A stretch of 64,000 bases of DNA from Paenibacillus turpanensis (lineage in GTDB: Bacteria; Bacillota; Bacilli; Paenibacillales; YIM-B00363), in contig NZ_WTLI01000025.1 of NCBI RefSeq assembly GCF_011421635.1, forward strand, positions 17,004 through 81,003, given 5' to 3'. This document shows positions 17,306-26,720 of this stretch, piece by piece. The notes below the pieces were generated by a model. It made no database searches. It was given only the letters and a program-made list of their open reading frames with translations, and was not told the origin of the DNA. The translations under genes were made by a program, and so were the position numbers. The number at the start of each line of letters is the position of its first letter. Within the stretch, counting starts at the first letter, position 1.

Positions 17306-17596
17306 TTGGGGCGTCATCCAAACGGCATTACACGCGAGGATGCCGGAGCTCAAAAGAGCGAGAACCTGGTCCAGAGAGACTTCAGATCCTCAGCACCCAA
17401 AAGAGGCTATCGGATATCACCGAAATTCCTTAAGAAAAAGAAGCTTTACAAGATCAACACGGAGTGCTATCCGAAGGCCTATATTAAAACAATCATCTTT
17501 AGATACATCATAGTCTACTACAACAGACAGCGGGTCTACACCTCTAATCCAGGGGGTTGGATCCCAACTATATATCGCGAGTCACAAGCAGCCTAA
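17306..17596 (+). pseudogene. IS3-family OrfB transposase remnant with internal deletion
   Basis: The frame first reads ENLVQRDFRSSAPKRGY, matching the 'NLLxRxFxxxxPNxxW' segment just before the catalytic core of IS3 OrfB proteins, and then jumps directly to KKKLYKINTE and FRYIIVYYNRQRVYTSNPGG, the extreme C-terminal end of the same proteins. The DDE core of roughly 130 residues between them is deleted. After the stop, the sequence up to 17641 ends GCACTTTTTTTGACA, compatible with an IS3 right terminus. The left end is not evident, possibly because of the later insertion at 15602-17153. Confidence 0.75.
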
Positions 17597-17709
17597 CGGG
17601 TTTGTGTATGAGGGTGTTTTCGAACTGCACTTTTTTTGACAACTCCAGACTGGAAGTTACGGAAGGTAATGAGCTAAGCCAGAAATTCGTATGTTAACGT
17701 ATAGTTAAA

Positions 17710-17733
17710 GGAGAACTGGATTATCAGTTCTCC
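17710..17733. terminator. Intrinsic terminator
   Basis: GGAGAACTG / CAGTTCTCC, 6-nt loop, followed by ATTATTT on the plus strand; just downstream (for the minus strand) of the 58-codon gene ending at 17746. Confidence 0.7.
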
Positions 17734-17745
17734 ATTATTTGACGC

Positions 17746-17922
17746 TTACTTCTTTCGGGTAGGCATCTTTATTACAAAGAATAGTAATGATAAAAAGAAT
17801 AAGGCTTGTGAAACGTTGACAAATATTCTGATACCTTCGCCTAATTCTTTTATGCCAAATAAGATATCAATTATGGACACCAAACCTGTAATAATAAGTA
17901 TAATCAGTGAGAGTATATACAC
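17746..17922 (-). CDS. Small two-helix membrane protein (58 aa)
   Basis: A GTG start at 17922 is preceded by AGGGGG with seven bases. The 58-residue product is MYILSLIILIITGLVSIID, a short polar loop (KELGEGIR), a second hydrophobic helix (ALFFLSLLFFVI) and the basic tail KMPTRKK. A terminator lies just past the stop. The two helices plus basic end make translation plausible. It is in the accessory patch downstream of IS remnants. Could be a toxin-like or regulatory small membrane protein; nothing in the sequence tells which. Confidence 0.5.
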   Translation of the reverse strand: MYILSLIILIITGLVSIIDILFGIKELGEGIRIFVNVSQALFFLSLLFFVIKMPTRKK

Positions 17923-17948
17923 GTATAGTCCCCCTAAATATTGGTGTT

Positions 17949-18065
17949 TTACAGCAGGAAGAAGACAATTGCTCTTGCTGCTGCATCACTTAACCATGCT
18001 GTAACACCAACAGATTGTAGATCATTGGATAGACCATCCTCTGCAGTCCCAATAAAGACTACCAT
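17949..18065 (-). CDS. Possible 38-aa peptide or gene fragment
   Basis: ATG at 18065 to TAA at 17949, ending 26 bases before the 58-codon gene. The product begins MVVFIGTAEDGLSND and ends in a hydrophobic run (AIVFFLL). Only a weak GGA precedes the start. It may be the broken end of a larger gene joined to the frame at 18147-18326. Confidence 0.25.
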   Translation of the reverse strand: MVVFIGTAEDGLSNDLQSVGVTAWLSDAAARAIVFFLL

Positions 18066-18146
18066 AATATCCAATTATTTAGTAATTTCCTAATAACCAA
18101 AATAAGTTTTCAGGTTTTTTTGCACCATCTGTTAACAATCTATCAA

Positions 18147-18326
18147 TTATTGTGCTACTTCTTTTGCTAGTTTTGTTTTCCATCCCTGCGTAGTAACATC
18201 GCCTGCAATTGATGTAATGCCAGGTTCAGCGCCAAAAGTTCCAAATAGAGTATCGTAATCTACTTGTCTAAGTTCAAGTTCAATTCTTTTGCCTAGGTTG
18301 ATTGAAGCAGCAAAAGTCCTACCCAT
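18147..18326 (-). CDS. Hypothetical protein (59 aa), possibly a fragment
   Basis: The frame is open from 18413, but the first 29 codons overlap the terminator of the serine hydrolase gene (18356-18395), so the ATG at 18326 is more likely; GGCGAG lies five bases upstream. The product (MGRTFAASINLGKRIELELR ... KLAKEVAQ) is soluble and not recognised. Neighbouring short frames suggest decay of a larger locus. Confidence 0.3.
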   Translation of the reverse strand: MGRTFAASINLGKRIELELRQVDYDTLFGTFGAEPGITSIAGDVTTQGWKTKLAKEVAQ

Positions 18327-18355
18327 TGTCTCGCCAAAAAGATTTTCGTCACCCG

Positions 18356-18395
18356 AAAAAAGACACCACACGGCAGCAGAACGCGGGCATCTTTT
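18356..18395 (-). terminator. Intrinsic terminator of the doxX-serine hydrolase operon
   Basis: On the minus strand AAAAGATGCC (18386-18395) pairs with GGTGTCTTTT (18358-18367), two G-U pairs, ending in a T run. About 20 bases after the stop at 18414. Confidence 0.6.
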
Positions 18396-18413
18396 CATGA
18401 CGTGACAATTCAT

Positions 18414-19481
18414 TCAATCCTTGTTCGGATTCACAAGCTCTTGCAGCAAAACCCGCGCTAACTCGTCGACGATCAGCTTGCGAAGGCCAAAAGACGCGAG
18501 CACATGCGTCCATGCTCCTATTCCCGTATTCGCCAGCACTACGACACCGGTTCGGCTTTCCTTATGAAAACCAATGAAGCTGGTCGAGCCATACGTCCCC
18601 CCGTTATGCCAGTGGAATCGCTTCTCTTCCCTCGTACGGATCATCCAGCCGAGTCCAATCTGTACATTAGGATTCAATTCATGCTTCGGTTCATGACATG
18701 CCTGAAACCGTTCTGTCTGTGGGCTGTTACCCATTCCAAGCTGAATACGCAGAAAATGCAATAAATCGGCAACGGTCGAACGAATTGCGCCCGCTCCGGC
18801 CATCGCGTTTAAATCCCAATGCTTGACGGGCTTGCCCTTCTCGTTGTAAACCGGCATTAGACGCGGCAATTGCTGCTCATTCAGTTCGATCACCGTATCC
18901 TGCAGCCCGCATGGGTTTGCAATTTGCTCTGCAAATAATTGTTCATATGGCTGCTTTGCAACTGTAGACAGCACGTGACCAAGTAAGCCGTACCCGTAAT
19001 TGGAATACTCAAACGTCCCTTTCCTTTTTAGGTCATCGGGCCGGATCAGATTTAACGCCTTCAAAAGATCAGTCGCCGTATAATTTTGGTATGGGTTTAA
19101 CTGGTCTGTTACATTTTTTCGTAAATTGAGGGGAAGCCTTGGCAGACCGGAGGTATGCGTCGCCAGCTCCTTCAGCGTAATCCCTCCCGCAGGCATTCCC
19201 TGCAGCTCCGGAAGGTGAGTCTGCACCTCATCCTCAATCCGCAGCTTTCCTTCTGCCGCCAAGCCGGACAGCATAGAAGCCGTCATAACCTTCGTGATCG
19301 AACCGATTTCGTAAATCCCGTCGGCTTCTTGAATACCGTCCAGCTGTGGCCCGAACGCCCATTTCTCTTCCCCATCAGGGGTTAAAACCCCGATCGAAAA
19401 GGTCGTGTGGGCAAGCTTCTTCGCGTAACGCCCGAGAAATTCATCCGCTTTTGAACGAAAACGAAGCTGATTTGTCGACAT
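18414..19481 (-). CDS. Serine hydrolase, class C beta-lactamase / PBP4*-like family
   Basis: 355 residues. The catalytic SITK (SxxK) is near residue 65, YSNYGYG (YxN) near 170, and HNGGTYG, the KTG-equivalent box, near 310. No signal peptide is seen, so it acts in the cytoplasm or is exported by other means. Family members are peptidases, esterases or beta-lactamases of uncertain substrate. ATG follows TGAGGA, which is the end of the 28-codon gene. It is the last gene of doxX - 28-aa peptide - serine hydrolase. Confidence 0.88.
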   Translation of the reverse strand: MSTNQLRFRSKADEFLGRYAKKLAHTTFSIGVLTPDGEEKWAFGPQLDGIQEADGIYEIGSITKVMTASMLSGLAAEGKLRIEDEVQTHLPELQGMPAGGITLKELATHTSGLPRLPLNLRKNVTDQLNPYQNYTATDLLKALNLIRPDDLKRKGTFEYSNYGYGLLGHVLSTVAKQPYEQLFAEQIANPCGLQDTVIELNEQQLPRLMPVYNEKGKPVKHWDLNAMAGAGAIRSTVADLLHFLRIQLGMGNSPQTERFQACHEPKHELNPNVQIGLGWMIRTREEKRFHWHNGGTYGSTSFIGFHKESRTGVVVLANTGIGAWTHVLASFGLRKLIVDELARVLLQELVNPNKD

Positions 19482-19487
19482 AAGTCC

Positions 19488-19574
19488 TCATTTCCGCCGC
19501 CATTCTTTTATCCCATAATATAAAGTGGTTACGCTGAATAATCCGATAAGCAGCATCATCATAAACGGGGTCAT
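19488..19574 (-). CDS. 28-aa single-span membrane peptide
   Basis: ATG at 19574 overlaps the doxX stop as ATGA, and a perfect AAAGGAGG sits seven bases upstream inside the doxX coding end. The product is MTPFMMMLLIGLFSVTTLYYGIKEWRRK: one membrane helix with a short positively charged C-terminal tail. The stop lies six bases before the serine hydrolase ATG. Strong ribosome site, coupling overlap and clean membrane-peptide composition argue that it is translated. It may modulate the DoxX-like protein or the hydrolase; this is inference. Confidence 0.7.
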   Translation of the reverse strand: MTPFMMMLLIGLFSVTTLYYGIKEWRRK

Positions 19575-19999
19575 GCGTGGTCCTCCTTTCGGGATAAAAG
19601 AGGCAGCAATTTTTTTCGGTCAACCCATAGCAGCACAAGACACATTACCGTTAACAAGGTGCTTAAATCCTGTACGCCGATGTTGTAGAAGTAATTAACC
19701 ATCATTACGTTAACAGCGATCGGAAGGTAACAAAGTGCCCCAAAGGTGGATGTGCGAGGGATCATAATAAGCAGCGCTGCAATGACCTCCCCCCAGCCGA
19801 CAAACAATTCATAGGGGCGCGAGTATCCGAAAAAACTCCACACCGCAACAAAGCCCTCTCCTTTTAATTCCAATGCCCCTGGAGATGGCTCTCCGAATTG
19901 TCCAAACACGATTTTCACCCCACCGTAAATCAAAAAAACAACCCCTAGATAGAGGCGAAAGGTAGCGGGTATAGATTGGCGCAAAACACGATACAACAT
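19571..19999 (-). CDS. DoxX-like integral membrane protein
   Basis: 142 residues from the ATG at 19999, which has AGGAGG seven bases upstream (a TTG one codon earlier is less likely). Four hydrophobic helices at about 15-35, 55-85, 88-110 and 115-133; the first contains FLIYGGVKIVFG, the typical first helix of DoxX/DoxD-like proteins. Family roles involve membrane redox or envelope functions without a settled mechanism. First gene of a three-gene translationally coupled unit. Confidence 0.8.
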   Translation of the reverse strand: MLYRVLRQSIPATFRLYLGVVFLIYGGVKIVFGQFGEPSPGALELKGEGFVAVWSFFGYSRPYELFVGWGEVIAALLIMIPRTSTFGALCYLPIAVNVMMVNYFYNIGVQDLSTLLTVMCLVLLWVDRKKLLPLLSRKEDHA

Positions 20000-20113
20000 C
20001 AAAAATCCTCCTTACCATTATTAGCTATAAATGCCCATAATAAAAAGACAGATGAAACGCTAAAAATGTATCAGGATTTTTACAAAATTTTAATTATCCG
20101 CTCTGCTTACCAT

Positions 20114-20154
20114 AAAAAAACGGCAACATGCACGAAAAAAGCTGCACGATGCCG
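20114..20154 (-). terminator. Intrinsic terminator of the diguanylate cyclase gene
   Basis: Minus strand: CGGCA...TGCA and TGCA...TGCCG arms (20121-20154) followed by TTTTTTT, 20 bases past the stop. Confidence 0.65.
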
Positions 20155-20174
20155 CTAATAATTCAAAATGAAAA

Positions 20175-21233
20175 TCAGCAAACTTGATTTCTACCCAGCC
20201 GCTTGGCACGATACAACGCATGATCCGCTAGTTCCCGCAGCGCATTTGCTTCTGTACACGGCGGAGTTGACGCAACTCCAATGGAAACGGTGAGGGAAAG
20301 CATTTGTCCGGAAGGAAGTAAAAACTTCTTATTTGCGATCTGCATCCTCCAGCGTTCCGCCACAACAACCGCCTGCTCGTACGTGGTATTCCAAACTAAA
20401 GCGGCAAATTCCTCACCGCCCATGCGAGAAACGAAATCTCCTGTTCGGGAGGATTCGGCTAAGAATAACCCTAACTGCTGCAAAACAGCATCCCCTGCAG
20501 GATGCCCGTACGTATCATTAATGCTTTTGAAATGATCGATATCGATCATAAAGAAGCTGATCGGAGTGCCGGTTCGGGCAGCTTTCTTAAAATAATCATG
20601 GAAGCTCGTATGAAAATGCCGCGTGTTGTTTAACCCGGTTAAGAAATCGAGCTTCAGCTGCTCTTTCATGATTTGGTAGTTACGATTTGATTCTGAAATA
20701 TAGCTGGAAGCATAAAAGACGAGCACACTCCCAATCACTGTAACAACGCTGTAATTTAGAATGATTTCCCACAAATCGTTTCCATCAATAAACAGTCGTA
20801 ATGGCACGACATTAAACAAAAATCCCACCGCATTCATGACAATCCATTTTTTTAGCGGCCCCCAGCCGGTTCGATAAATAAGAGCGAAAACCGCCAAACA
20901 GCTGAGAATGATCAAGACACCTACAAGCGAGGGAACCGTGATTGGAAATAAAAGCAGCCGGTTAATGATCAAGATCGCCCCCGCCACGGAAAGCGATAGC
21001 ATTCCACCATGTAATACCGACAATATAAGAACCATATGCCGTAAATCAAGTCGAATCCCTTCTGTTAGGGCAATTCCAAATAACATCAGGATGGAGCCTA
21101 ACAATCCCGCAATTGCGCCCAGAAGAAGCTTCATTTTCTTATTTTTAAACACCGGATTATTTTTAAATAATGCCCCGCCAAGAAACATAAACGAAAGCAT
21201 AATACAAAGATGCACGAACAATTCTCTAACCAT
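20175..21233 (-). CDS. Membrane diguanylate cyclase (5TM-LYT + GGDEF), DgcK/YhcK-like
   Basis: 352 residues from the ATG at 21233 with GAGGAG seven bases upstream; a TTG six codons earlier is poorly placed. Six hydrophobic segments in residues 1-185 resemble the 5TMR-LYT receptor module, then a GGDEF domain to the end. The active-site motif is GGEEF and an RTGD inhibitory site lies exactly five residues before it, so it should make c-di-GMP and feel product inhibition. Length and layout match B. subtilis DgcK. An HD-GYP phosphodiesterase candidate lies at 57.5 kb. Confidence 0.9.
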   Translation of the reverse strand: MVRELFVHLCIMLSFMFLGGALFKNNPVFKNKKMKLLLGAIAGLLGSILMLFGIALTEGIRLDLRHMVLILSVLHGGMLSLSVAGAILIINRLLLFPITVPSLVGVLIILSCLAVFALIYRTGWGPLKKWIVMNAVGFLFNVVPLRLFIDGNDLWEIILNYSVVTVIGSVLVFYASSYISESNRNYQIMKEQLKLDFLTGLNNTRHFHTSFHDYFKKAARTGTPISFFMIDIDHFKSINDTYGHPAGDAVLQQLGLFLAESSRTGDFVSRMGGEEFAALVWNTTYEQAVVVAERWRMQIANKKFLLPSGQMLSLTVSIGVASTPPCTEANALRELADHALYRAKRLGRNQVC

Positions 21234-21347
21234 GTTTCTTCTCCTCAACAAAAGCGTCTACTTCTACCAAGATTGTAAACGATTCTACGTACTTATGGGG
21301 GCACCAATGGAGGGCGTATAATTTACTTGACACCTAGATTATGTAAA

Positions 21348-21380
21348 AAGGATACCTGAGACGAGTGCTCAAGTATCCTT
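21348..21380. terminator. Terminator at the end of the xylan operon
   Basis: AAGGATACCTGAG (21348-21360) pairs with CTCAAGTATCCTT (21368-21380), one G-U pair; on the minus strand it runs into TTTTTA just after the aguA stop. Confidence 0.8.
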
Positions 21381-21387
21381 ACTATCT

Positions 21388-23442
21388 TCATGTATAAATG
21401 AGACGTCCAAGTGCATCGGAAACACCGGACTTTCGGTAAAAATACGTATTTATGACGTCTCGCCAGTGCTTCGCGTGCACCGCCTGTTCTGTCAGCCGTC
21501 CGAGCACCTGCTCGTAACGTGCCGAATCGATCTTTCCTTCTAGGCTCTGCCACTGCTCCTTCATCTTCTCCGCCCGCTCTGCCCCTTGAAATCTGGTATT
21601 GTATATATGCTCAATGACCGTTTCTCCCGAATGCAAACGATGAGAGTACGGCACATGATGAAAAAACAGCAGAAGCTCATCGGGACAGCGACGGATATCA
21701 TTGTACATAGCGGCATTCGGCTCGGCGTACTGAGCGGTGTACCCGGTTCCGGTTTCGACGGTGCGGTCCACCCCAATGCCATCCCGATCGGCAAAATGAT
21801 ACGTCCCCCACCGCGAGTATTCATATCCGTCGACATCCGGTCCATAGTGATGATTCGGCGCTACCATCCAGCCGACGCCAAGAGGCGCCGTGTAGCTTTC
21901 ATAAATCGGCCACGAGTTCATCAGCAGCTCGGACACCGTCGACACGACCGCCGGATCATGTCCGAATGTAAGCCGGATCCACTCCCCGGCGATGTCTTCG
22001 GCCGAGAGCTCCGGCTTCCAAATGAGCCGGCCGTATCCGTATAGATTCGCCTGCGCCAGCGTATGACCGGTCCAGTTTTCATCGTCCCCGATGTTGGAAA
22101 CGGCCGCTATACCGCTGTATGGGCGTCCGAATAAGCTGCCGTCCACAATGCGTTTTACCGTGGAGCCCGGTCCGTTCACATGCGTGTCGAACTCCAATAC
22201 CTGCTTCCACTGCGGCACCAAATAACAAAGATGCTTCTGCTGACCGGTATATTCCTGGGTGATTTGGAACTCCATGCTCTGATTGGTCAGCGGCATTGCG
22301 CCAAAAAGGGGTGAAACCGGCTCGCGAACCTGAAAGTCCATCGGACCGTTTTTGATCTGCAGGATCACGTTCGCATGAAACCGGCCGTCCAGCGGCTGAA
22401 AATGGTCGTAAGCCGCCTTGGCCCGATCCGTGGAGCGGTCGCGCCAATCCTGCATGCAGTTATAGACGAAGCAGCGCCATATCACGAGACCGCCGAAAGG
22501 CTCTAGCGCTTCGCCCAGCATGTTGGCTCCGTCGGCATGATCCCGCCCGTAGGTAAACGGGCCGGGACGGTGCTCGGAGTCGGCTTTAACGAGGAAGCCG
22601 AGAAAATCCGGAATATGCCGGTAAATTTCCGCCGCCGTTTTACGCCACCACTCCTTGACCTGGACATCCAGCGGGTCGGCCGTCGACAACCCGCCAACCT
22701 CGATAGGACTCGCAAAGTTTACGCTGAGTAGCAGGCGGATTCCGTATTCACGGAAAACATCCGCTATTCTTGCCACTGCCGGAAGTCCCTCGCTCGTTAT
22801 AAACGACGTTTCCACCTGATGGACATTTACATTATTCACCGAGATTCCGTTGATTCCGACGGATGCGAGCAGTCGCGCGTAATCACGAACCCGGGCCAAA
22901 TCGGCTTTAATTTCGTTGTTTTCGTAAAAAATCGAGCGCCCCGCATAACCGCGTTCAATCGTGCCGTCCGCATTGTCCCACTGGTTCATCAAACGCAGGC
23001 TGTTCGCCGGCTGCTCCAGCACCTGCAGCGCGGCGATATCACTGCCTGTCTGCAGCAGCCGCAGCAAGTGGAACACTCCATAAAGCACGCCGCGATCCGA
23101 TCCGCCGATAATATACAGCTGCCTGCCGATCGTTTCCAAGAGGAAGCCTTCTCCAGCAAGCTGCAGAAGCTTTTCCGCAGCAATACCATACGCGTTCCAA
23201 TCCGTATCGTTTTTCAGACCGAGGAATATGCATGGGCGATCTTGCTTTGCGAATGCGGTTCGATTGGGAGCTGTACCTAAAGCGGCCTTAGCGTATACGC
23301 AAAGCTCCTTGACGGCTGCGGCAACAACCTCCGACTCGTAAGACGCAGCAATGGAGCTGAAAAACTCCGCTTGCAGCGCGCGAATCGGCTCTTCTTCGAT
23401 TCGGTCATATTGCAGCCAGGCCGCGTACTGCTTACACTTCAT
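21388..23442 (-). CDS. aguA: Alpha-glucuronidase, GH67
   Basis: 684 residues from the ATG at 23442, fixed by GGAGGA seven bases upstream; it overlaps the preceding gene by 11 bases. GH67 enzymes remove 4-O-methylglucuronic acid from the non-reducing end of xylo-oligosaccharides (aldouronates). The family pattern is seen in [16 protein letters not shown], the central TIM-barrel strands ([17 protein letters not shown]), and the [14 protein letters not shown] segment near the C-terminal third. No signal peptide: acts inside the cell after import. Last gene of the operon, matching aldouronate loci known in Paenibacillus. Confidence 0.94.
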   Translation of the reverse strand: MKCKQYAAWLQYDRIEEEPIRALQAEFFSSIAASYESEVVAAAVKELCVYAKAALGTAPNRTAFAKQDRPCIFLGLKNDTDWNAYGIAAEKLLQLAGEGFLLETIGRQLYIIGGSDRGVLYGVFHLLRLLQTGSDIAALQVLEQPANSLRLMNQWDNADGTIERGYAGRSIFYENNEIKADLARVRDYARLLASVGINGISVNNVNVHQVETSFITSEGLPAVARIADVFREYGIRLLLSVNFASPIEVGGLSTADPLDVQVKEWWRKTAAEIYRHIPDFLGFLVKADSEHRPGPFTYGRDHADGANMLGEALEPFGGLVIWRCFVYNCMQDWRDRSTDRAKAAYDHFQPLDGRFHANVILQIKNGPMDFQVREPVSPLFGAMPLTNQSMEFQITQEYTGQQKHLCYLVPQWKQVLEFDTHVNGPGSTVKRIVDGSLFGRPYSGIAAVSNIGDDENWTGHTLAQANLYGYGRLIWKPELSAEDIAGEWIRLTFGHDPAVVSTVSELLMNSWPIYESYTAPLGVGWMVAPNHHYGPDVDGYEYSRWGTYHFADRDGIGVDRTVETGTGYTAQYAEPNAAMYNDIRRCPDELLLFFHHVPYSHRLHSGETVIEHIYNTRFQGAERAEKMKEQWQSLEGKIDSARYEQVLGRLTEQAVHAKHWRDVINTYFYRKSGVSDALGRLIYT

Positions 23443-24616
23443 GCCCGGCTCCTCCATTTTCAAGCTGATCACAGCCACCCTTCGCCGGCATCCAGATCCG
23501 ATAACGTCCGCTTAAGGCAAGCATAGCAAGCAGATATAAACAATTATCGTAATAGCGCCTTTCGCCGGTGCGAACCGGCGTGTTCCACAGCAGCGCGACG
23601 CATCTCCGCGCAGCCGGCCCATCCTCAGCGGCTAATGCCGCCATCGCGTTCGCCGCCAGCAAGCCGACCGGATGCAGCGCCGGCTCTTCAAACGGCTCGC
23701 CTTCAATCGTGTACCGCCGATAATCGCTCGGGTCCTTATCGGCGAAGAACGCTTGAATGCGCGACGCGATAGCACGCATACGCGAATCGCCCCCAAACCA
23801 CGCTTCATCCAAGCCAAGATTTGCCGCAACTCGGTAGGAATCGCTAAAGAAATGGCCAAAGCCGCGTTCGTTATTCGGCGTTCCATCATAATAAGCATAC
23901 TCGGGAGCGAGCCCGGTCGCCGGATGACAGCTGAGAACAAGATAATCGCGGCTCGCCATCGCAGCCTCCTTCCAGAAACGGCGATCCCCCGGCTCCGCCC
24001 ACAACGCGAACAGCTCGTAAAAATGCGGCAGATGATACGAAGGGTCGGAAAAATCGCAATTGGGAACAAACTTAATCAGCTTCCGCTCCGGGTCCCACAT
24101 CGGATAACCAACCCCGTCCTCACCCTTGTGGATGCAGGTGCGAAGCAGACTCCGAGCCTGAACCGCATAATCAAAGGGGGCCTCCCCATCTCCCCACCGA
24201 TGCGAAGCAAAGAACAGTGCGAGTGCAAAATATTCCTCGCCATCCGGAGCGGGACCGCATGAATTCCGGCTTCCGTCCGGCTTGCAGGACCAAGCGAAGT
24301 ATCCCGCGTTTTCACCTTCCGTCATGTACATGTACGTATGCGTCCACTTCCAGATCCGATCAAAAACATCCTTCCGATCCATCTGGACAGCCATCATCAT
24401 CCCGTATGACATGCCTTCCGTCCGCACATCAAGATTCCCCGTATCCAGTAAATACCCCATATCTTCGCCAACTGGATAATAGATGCGCGTTTCTTCCTCC
24501 CCTTCAAACAGCTGCTGCCACGTATCCTCTACACGGGCGTCTATTTCTCGTTCATCATATCCATACTCCATGAATACATTCCGGTACATCCCAGTGTAAA
24601 ATGCTCCCGCTCCCAA
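23432..24616 (-). CDS. Reducing-end xylose-releasing exo-oligoxylanase, GH8 (Rex)
   Basis: 394 residues from a TTG start with AGGAGA eight bases upstream. The GH8 signature [13 protein letters not shown] (catalytic acid Glu) is near residue 65, followed by [11 protein letters not shown] and [11 protein letters not shown]. Without a signal peptide and at ~390 residues it fits the cytoplasmic exo-oligoxylanases that release xylose from the reducing end, rather than secreted GH8 cellulases. It works with aguA on imported glucurono-xylo-oligosaccharides. Preceded by the two permease genes at 65 bases. Confidence 0.9.
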   Translation of the reverse strand: MGAGAFYTGMYRNVFMEYGYDEREIDARVEDTWQQLFEGEEETRIYYPVGEDMGYLLDTGNLDVRTEGMSYGMMMAVQMDRKDVFDRIWKWTHTYMYMTEGENAGYFAWSCKPDGSRNSCGPAPDGEEYFALALFFASHRWGDGEAPFDYAVQARSLLRTCIHKGEDGVGYPMWDPERKLIKFVPNCDFSDPSYHLPHFYELFALWAEPGDRRFWKEAAMASRDYLVLSCHPATGLAPEYAYYDGTPNNERGFGHFFSDSYRVAANLGLDEAWFGGDSRMRAIASRIQAFFADKDPSDYRRYTIEGEPFEEPALHPVGLLAANAMAALAAEDGPAARRCVALLWNTPVRTGERRYYDNCLYLLAMLALSGRYRIWMPAKGGCDQLENGGAGHEV

Positions 24617-24681
24617 TGTGATCTCTCCTTCTCTCGATCAATCATAGATTTTATTTTTCGCTGCATTGCACCCAACGTTCC

Positions 24682-25644
24682 TCACTCCTTCACGCCGCCA
24701 ACCATCATTCCCTTAACAAAGTACTTTTGAAGGAACGGATACACCATAATAATCGGTACGGACGCAACAATCGTCATCGTCGCCCGCACCGCAACCGGGG
24801 TAACCGCATGGGCTAAGGAGTTTTCCGCATTGGCATAAGCGTCGATTGCCGACTTCGCTGACATCGAGGAATTGGAGTTTTGCAAAATCTTTTGCAGCTC
24901 ATACTGCAGAGTGCTCAGGTTCGGATACGAGGAATTGTAAAGGAACACGTCAAACCACGAATTCCATTGGTACACAGCGGTAAACAAGGCAACCGTCGCC
25001 AGCACCGGCACGCAGAGCGGAAGGACGATTTTAACGAAGGTGGTGAATTCACCGGCTCCGTCGATCCGCGCCGACTCCAGAATACTCTCGGGAAGCCCGT
25101 CAATCGCCGAACGAATAATAATCAAATTAAAGACTCCAATCAGACCCGGAATAATATAAACCCAGAATGAACCGATCAGGCCAAGATCCCGGATCAGCAA
25201 GAAATTAGGAATCAATCCGCCGTCAAAATACATCGTAAGAATAAACGCAATCGTGACGAATTTGCGCAGCACAAATTCCGGCCGACTGATCGTGTAAGCG
25301 ACCATTGCCGAGCAGAATACCGTAAGCACAGTACCAATTACCGTGCGTAGCACCGATATCATCGTCGATTGAATAACCGCCGCATCCTTGAACACATAAG
25401 AATAGTTATTCCAAGTGAACTCTCGCGGCCATAAATAAATGCCGCCGCGAATCGTATCGCTGGCTAGGTTTAAAGAAATGGCTAACGTATTTAAGAACGG
25501 ATACAGCGTCACGAGCATGAGAAGTAAAAGCACAACTGTATTCGCCGTATCAAAAATGCGATCCTCAACCGAGCTGTACCGTTTGTACGCTTTCCGCTTC
25601 GCTGGTCTCTCCGCAGCGCTTCGCGGGGATGTTGCCGTTTCCAT
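24682..25644 (-). CDS. Sugar ABC transporter permease (YtcP/LplC-like)
   Basis: 320 residues with six membrane helices and the EAA-type coupling loop ESARIDGAGEFTTFVKIVLP near residue 225. It forms half of the membrane channel with the upstream permease; the ATPase is not encoded here and would be a shared MsmX-type subunit. Imports xylo- or aldouronate oligosaccharides by context. The C-terminal FVKGMMVGGVKE is typical of this subgroup. ATG starts 15 bases after the upstream permease stop. Confidence 0.93.
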   Translation of the reverse strand: METATSPRSAAERPAKRKAYKRYSSVEDRIFDTANTVVLLLLMLVTLYPFLNTLAISLNLASDTIRGGIYLWPREFTWNNYSYVFKDAAVIQSTMISVLRTVIGTVLTVFCSAMVAYTISRPEFVLRKFVTIAFILTMYFDGGLIPNFLLIRDLGLIGSFWVYIIPGLIGVFNLIIIRSAIDGLPESILESARIDGAGEFTTFVKIVLPLCVPVLATVALFTAVYQWNSWFDVFLYNSSYPNLSTLQYELQKILQNSNSSMSAKSAIDAYANAENSLAHAVTPVAVRATMTIVASVPIIMVYPFLQKYFVKGMMVGGVKE

Positions 25645-25659
25645 ATGAGTCCCTCCTCC

Positions 25660-26622
25660 TTAAAACAATCTCGCTTCACCCATACGCTTGGCGAAGTGAT
25701 TCGCCGCGAATAGAAGCACGAAGCTTACCACCGTCTTGAAAATACCCGCCGCTACCCCAAGCGAGAAATTGCCCTGTGCGATGCCATATTTAAGAACGAA
25801 GATATCAATGACTTCGGAATATTCAACATTCATGCCGTTTCCGAGCAAGTATTGCGGCTCGAAGCCCGCTTGCAGCAGATGCCCGATGTTCATGATTAAA
25901 AGAACGATGATGACCGGCTTAATGCCGGGCAGCGTCACATACCACATCCGTTGAAAGCGCCCCGCGCCATCGATCTCCGCCGCTTCATACTGTGCAGGAT
26001 CGATCATCGTCATCGCCGCAAGATAAACGATCGTGTTCCAGCCGACATCCTTCCATACCGATGCCGCTCCGAAGATGCCCCAAAAATACTGGCCGATGCC
26101 GAGAAACAAAATTTCATTTCCCTTATCAATCCAGCCAAGCCATACCAGCATTTGATTAATAATTCCGTCGGGCGACAGCGTCTGTTGCACAATGCTTGCC
26201 GCTACGACCCATGAGAGAAAATGCGGCATGTAGCTGACCGTCTGCACAACCCGTTTAAAAACCACATGGCGCACCTCATTCAGCAGCAATGCTAGTGTAA
26301 TCGCCGTGGTAAAGCCCAGTACGAGATTAATCGAGCTCATTGCAAGTGTATTTCTTAAAACAATCAGAAAATTATCGTCGGAAAATAAAAATTTAAAATG
26401 CTCGAACCCCACCCACTGCTGATTAAAAAAGCTCTTCGCCGGTTTATACTTTTGAAATGCAATGGACCAGCCCCAGAGCGGCAAATATTTAAACACGAAC
26501 AGCCAAATTAGAAAAGGAACGGACATGAGCACGAGGGTCCGCTGCTTCAGCAGGGTATTGAAAAATCCCGCCGGCCGCTTCGGTAATCCTCGTTCCGTCG
26601 GTGTGATCGGTGTATTCTCCAC
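25660..26622 (-). CDS. Sugar ABC transporter permease (LplB-like)
   Basis: 320 residues from the GTG at 26622, which has AAGGAG eight bases upstream; an earlier in-frame start at 26646 would have none. Six membrane helices; coupling loop EAAEIDGAGRFQRMWYVTLP near residue 225. Partner of the YtcP-like permease at 24682-25644 and of the binding protein encoded just upstream. Confidence 0.92.
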   Translation of the reverse strand: MENTPITPTERGLPKRPAGFFNTLLKQRTLVLMSVPFLIWLFVFKYLPLWGWSIAFQKYKPAKSFFNQQWVGFEHFKFLFSDDNFLIVLRNTLAMSSINLVLGFTTAITLALLLNEVRHVVFKRVVQTVSYMPHFLSWVVAASIVQQTLSPDGIINQMLVWLGWIDKGNEILFLGIGQYFWGIFGAASVWKDVGWNTIVYLAAMTMIDPAQYEAAEIDGAGRFQRMWYVTLPGIKPVIIVLLIMNIGHLLQAGFEPQYLLGNGMNVEYSEVIDIFVLKYGIAQGNFSLGVAAGIFKTVVSFVLLFAANHFAKRMGEARLF

Positions 26623-26720
26623 TTGTATCTCTCCTTCCGGCTCCAAACAGATGCTTGTAAAGGAAAGGCCGGCCGCTCGCTCGTGATGAGCCTACAGGCC
26701 AGCCTCCTTTGACAGCCGCG

